Assembly (NCBI GenBank): GCA_010014835.2
Contig: JAAAKB020208027.1
Location: 1 to 20,202, forward strand
Direction of reading: 5' to 3'
DNA: 20,202 nt
Source: Apostichopus leukothele
Taxonomy: Eukaryota > Echinodermata > Holothuroidea > Aspidochirotida > Stichopodidae
Position 1 is the first letter of the stretch, and every line of letters starts with the position of its first letter. The position numbers and the translations under genes were made by a program. This document shows positions 17,901 to 20,202 of the stretch, piece by piece. Under the pieces are notes generated by a model. The model ran no database searches. It had not been told where the DNA came from and was given only the letters and a program-made list of their open reading frames with translations.

Positions 17901-20097
17901 TGTTTATGGGGAGGATTTCCTTTCAAGATTGATTCCGATACTTATAGCGTGTTACGTGTCTTCGTATCATTCTCATTGACAATTAATTATGTCGCAATAT
18001 AATCATACTGGCATGGAGTAAAGAGAAGGTCAGTTATTCAATTATGATGAGAACCATGAAACGCAATATTTAATTAAGGGACAGAAAGCGTTTACCATGT
18101 CAAACAGTTGGATTCATTTTGACATCAAATAGATACAAAAGCTGACGAGCAGAAACAATATAACCGTTAGCTTAGTTTTTTTTAAGCGATTGCTAGAATT
18201 TCTTTCTCATATATGTTATTTACATACCCTAGAAAAGAGATACTTTTGTTTGAAATGAGATAAACGTGTCACCTTGTGATTCTTTAAAAAAAAAGAATTC
18301 TCAATCATTGTTGCAAATGTGCTTTTCACGTGATCCGCCCAGCGGAATCCAAAGCGTCACGGCCTAAATGCACTAAAAACCAAACCTTACCAGTACAGTA
18401 ACTAAACTATCAGCAACAAACATTTACGGCAAACACCCACCTGAACCCCCCCCCCCCCAATACCGAACTAAACACATTATTTCAAATGTAAATTGTTGCT
18501 CAAGAAGCACAGTCGATGGAACAGAAAGTCAAGTAGACTAGCCATTGGGTCTTGGAGCGTCTGCTTGTGCACTTTACATGGTGTTCGTTTACAATACAGT
18601 ACTTTTATAACTGTTTTCAAAAATAGTTCTGTCAAACTATAATTGACGTTTCTTTAAATGTTTCTGGTATATTATATTTCTCGTAAATATTTACTTTATA
18701 CAGCAGGAACGATTTGCAAACAAACCCGACGGTATCAACATTACCAAATCCAAGTAAGCAACAATATGTTGGTTAGCTTAAGTTTTCTTTTCTTCAAAAC
18801 CTAAGATACACATATAATAAACAGAGCAATCTACGGTTTTCCCATTTGAAATGACTTTCTAAACTTTGAGTTTAAATGTTGAATTGGAAGCCACCCGACG
18901 TGAAAGTTGTAATCCATAAGCCATTGCGGGCTTCTCACACATTCGTGATCGCTTAATAGTCGTTGAAAAAATAGCTGCCTGTTTATAATTATGATCATAA
19001 CACCGATTACACTTTTAAAATTCATGTTGACAAGAAAAGACCTATTAACGAAGAAAACAGAATGAAACCAGTATGCTATGCTCCACACGTAAGAAAAGAG
19101 TAGCAAAATGCCTTGACTTGTTTCCGTTATTTGTGATTTCAACAAACCTTTAATTATTACTATGATTCATTACTTGTCTTACAGAAACAAACACCATGAA
19201 GCGGATAACTCAGTAAGTAAATAGCACATTACTACTGTCAAGCGGTTGTATAGTTTACCGATATCAAGACCGATTAACTTTTCTAAGACTGACTGCAGTG
19301 ACTGGTCGAGCAACCTTTTTTTCAATTAGTTTGGAATCAAAGTTGTATACTCAGACGCGAAGGAAGTTTCTGATTCGTACACTGTTATTGGGTGCAGCAG
19401 TTTTATATAGTTCTTGGCCTCTGATAGATATGTTTAAGCACATAAATGCAAGTCAGATACAGGGTTTTCATTTATGTTACTCAGTGCTCAGGAAGCGACA
19501 GCGTTTCGGAGACGTCATGCTCTCCCAGAGAGTTTTGAAGAAGAAAACACTTGACCAGCCAAAGATTTTTTTTACTCCGGATATGTATGTAAGCCCCAGT
19601 GGAGGTCTTGAGGATTTCAGCTTGCACTATTAACTTTTTTTTTTTCATTTAAGCACATTTGGGAGACCAAATCTTTGGTTTGTATTTGAAGGCCCCAGTG
19701 GTGGTTTTAAGGAGAGTAGATTTTCATAGGGCAAAGTGCCCTTTACCCCAACCACGTCTATGGCCACATTTGCAAGATATACTTAGAGAAAACATCGTCT
19801 GGTGGAGTGCATCTTTCTATAAAAGTGTATATGTAACAGCATCTTTGTCATGATATTTGCTTGATATAATTTTTGCTAGATCAGAGCTACCGGACGTTCC
19901 TAAGGATTCACCTTATTACTACAAGTATCAGCGGCAAGAAAGACTCGGTAGGTGAAAATAGCGGAATTGATAGTTATTGTTGAATCTTCATACCGATTGT
20001 TTAAACAAATGTGTCCATTGTTTTCTAAAAAGAAAGTTTCTTCTTTTGTTTCAACCACTGAACAACCCTTTTACTTGTCGGTACAGGCATTGTGTAA
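14644..20097 (+). CDS. type I transmembrane receptor with three Ig-like domains (multi-exon gene model)
   Basis: Model: exons 14644-14986, 15531-15848, 16374-16679, 17202-17363, 17851-17872, 18704-18753, 19185-19212, 19880-19947 and 20087-20097. Lengths sum to 1308 bp, 435 residues and a stop. The protein has a signal peptide, three Ig-like domains (Cys pairs 45-99, 144-200, 250-305; Trp 54, 157, 263), a stalk, one membrane helix (350-372) and a tail of about 60 residues rich in Pro, Ser and Tyr. The first four exons join in phase 1, as in the divergent gene next door. The tail exons are 11-68 bp and rest mainly on splice sites and a consistent frame, so the tail is less sure than the ectodomain. 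No ITAM or ITIM (YxxL/I/V pair) is seen. Role unknown; an immune or adhesion receptor is inferred from its neighbour. Confidence 0.7.
14987..15530 (+). other. intron between first and second Ig exons
   Basis: 544 bp, phase 1. No feature seen; the plus frame 15287-15496 has no domain. Confidence 0.6.
15531..15848 (+). CDS. second Ig-like domain exon
   Basis: 318 bp, phase 1 to phase 1, residues 115-221. Acceptor TTCATTCTTTAAAG. The fold shows NLQLTINGQ, C144 (EAVC), W157 (NLTWFIND) and C200 in GNITCIVNH. This C-(12)-W spacing and the GNITC motif recur in the third Ig exon, so the two are likely tandem duplicates. The donor TATATT/GTGAGT fits phase 1. Extracellular. Confidence 0.87.
15849..16373 (+). 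other. intron between second and third Ig exons
   Basis: 525 bp, phase 1, with a possible short terminal exon at 16213-16256 (separate entry). Otherwise featureless. Confidence 0.6.
16213..16256 (+). CDS. possible alternative terminal exon (secreted form)
   Basis: A very strong acceptor (TTTACTGTTTTTTTCAG) is followed in phase 1 by SVGVVTLSETTVS and stop TAA. Spliced after the second Ig exon it would end the protein before the membrane helix, giving a secreted two-Ig form. It could instead be the remnant of a lost exon. Confidence 0.25.
16374..16679 (+). CDS. third Ig-like domain exon
   Basis: 306 bp, phase 1 to phase 1, residues 221-322. The acceptor AATCTTTTACGAAG opens KPTIKLVING. C250 (TASC), W263 (ITWLVNG) and C305 in GNVTC mark the Ig fold. 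It closely parallels the second Ig exon (LTING...LTWFIND...GNITC). The donor ACAG/GTATGG is good. The first residue is Ser (T from the previous exon plus CG). Confidence 0.88.
16680..17201 (+). other. intron before the transmembrane exon
   Basis: 522 bp, phase 1; no feature recognised. Confidence 0.6.
17202..17363 (+). CDS. stalk and transmembrane exon
   Basis: 162 bp, phase 1 to phase 1, residues 323-376. The acceptor TTGCTCCCTTACAG is strong. It encodes a polar stalk (EEKKVTTETYITVRQAKTG) and a membrane helix of about 23 residues from Trp350, with ISLVGSF, YITIIVVCC and then the basic anchor FRRTQ. The helix has no charged residue, so pairing with a DAP12-like adaptor is not suggested. The donor CACAAG/GTGAAA falls just past the helix, the same layout as exon 9565-9672 of the divergent gene. 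Confidence 0.85.
17364..17850 (+). other. intron after the transmembrane exon
   Basis: 487 bp, phase 1; nothing else recognised. Confidence 0.55.
17851..17872 (+). CDS. cytoplasmic microexon with two competing donors
   Basis: The acceptor ATTTTCATTCAAACAG is good. With donor GAGTG/GTACGT the exon is 22 bp (ACATDSE plus two bases, phase 2) and the main frame continues to 20097. With the closer-to-consensus donor GGACA/GTGAGT (after 17865) it is 15 bp and phase 1, which shifts the following exon into another frame. Both choices stay open for a while. Confidence 0.45.
17873..18703 (+). other. intron
   Basis: 831 bp; contains a run of 13 C at 18446-18458. No exon recognised. Confidence 0.5.
18704..18753 (+). 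CDS. cytoplasmic tail exon
   Basis: 50 bp between acceptor TTACTTTATACAG and strong donor CCAA/GTAAGC. In the main frame (phase 2 to 1) it reads RNDLQTNPTVSTLPNP, a hydrophilic, proline-containing tail. In the frame set by the 15-bp microexon it reads TGTICKQTRRYQHYQIQ. A second acceptor three bases later (CAGCAG) would drop one residue. Confidence 0.5.
18754..19184 (+). other. intron
   Basis: 431 bp. The minus-strand frame 18831-19145 (104 codons) has no recognised domain and is treated as chance. Confidence 0.5.
19185..19212 (+). CDS. cytoplasmic tail microexon
   Basis: 28 bp between acceptor TTACTTGTCTTACAG and near-perfect donor CTCA/GTAAGT. In the main frame (phase 1 to 2) it reads KTNTMKRIT. 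In the alternative frame it gives KQTP and stop, ending the protein. Confidence 0.5.
19213..19879 (+). other. intron with an unexplained open frame and a short direct repeat
   Basis: 667 bp. A plus-strand frame at 19298-19633 (111 codons) has no domain I can name. CCCCAGTGG(A/T)GGT(C/T)TT recurs at 19594 and 19693, 99 bp apart, within a weakly repeated segment. There is also a small palindromic GGGCAAAGTGCCC near 19730. A short mobile-element remnant is possible but not shown. Confidence 0.4.
19880..19947 (+). CDS. tyrosine-rich cytoplasmic tail exon
   Basis: 68 bp between acceptor ATTTTTGCTAG and donor CTCG/GTAGGT. Phase 2 to 1 reads SELPDVPKDSPYYYKYQRQ and on; the other two frames are a stop-bearing one and a less plausible one. 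The cluster of four tyrosines (422-424 and 426) could be phosphorylated, but it fits neither the ITAM nor the ITIM spacing. Confidence 0.55.
20087..20097 (+). CDS. proposed terminal exon (GIV and stop)
   Basis: Acceptor TTTTACTTGTCGGTACAG, preceded by a long pyrimidine-rich stretch, is followed in phase 1 by ATT GTG TAA. The tail would end LGIV. Only 11 coding bases are involved, so this rests on the acceptor and phase alone. Further exons beyond the window are possible if this acceptor is not used. Confidence 0.35.
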
Positions 20098-20128
20098 TGC
20101 TAACAAAGGTAGAACACACCATAATAGC

Positions 20129-20167
20129 CTCCCTCTCCCCCCCCCCCCCCCACCCCCCCACCCCCCG

Positions 20168-20200
<33 letters not shown>
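20129..20200. repeat. poly-C tract at the window edge
   Basis: About 70 bases of almost pure C broken by a few A and one G. A homopolymer this long at the edge may be a real G/C tract or a sequencing or assembly artefact at a contig end. Confidence 0.9.
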
Positions 20201-20201
<1 letters not shown>

Positions 20202-20202
20202 C

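Noticed and set aside
18831-19145. 104-codon minus-strand frame
   Set aside because: No recognisable domain; lies in an intron of the plus-strand gene and lacks supporting signals.

Overview
The window looks like animal nuclear DNA, most likely from an echinoderm and plausibly a sea cucumber. Reasons: AT-rich sequence, short exons split by AT-rich introns, a NACHT-LRR protein of the type expanded in echinoderms, and no bacterial operon structure. The species call is inference. Exons were assembled by eye from open frames, GT/AG sites and intron phase; there is no transcript evidence.

Layout. 1-4895 is non-coding by my reading. It holds a ~145-bp-period tandem repeat (about 130-1000), a diverged tandem duplication (2131-2582) and a (GGAT)n-like microsatellite. 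4896-14020 (minus strand) reads as one gene: signal peptide exon, an Ig exon, a two-Ig exon, a degenerate Ig exon, a third Ig exon, a transmembrane exon, a 1.5-kb NACHT exon and two LRR exons. All junctions are phase-compatible and the assembled CDS is 3327 bp (1108 residues plus stop). 14021-14643 separates the two start codons and carries TATA-like boxes facing each way. 14644-20097 (plus strand) reads as a second Ig receptor: signal peptide plus Ig exon, two more Ig exons, a transmembrane exon and small cytoplasmic exons, 1308 bp in total (435 residues plus stop). The window ends in a poly-C tract that may be an assembly artefact.

How the genes may work together. Both encode type I membrane proteins with Ig ectodomains and are arranged head to head, like a divergent receptor pair. 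The minus-strand protein would carry its own NACHT-LRR module inside the cell, where the usual NLR N-terminal effector domain is replaced by a membrane-anchored Ig ectodomain. The plus-strand protein has a short tail. The main alternative is that the NACHT-LRR part is a separate gene starting at its own ATG (7520) and the Ig gene ends in a short tail.
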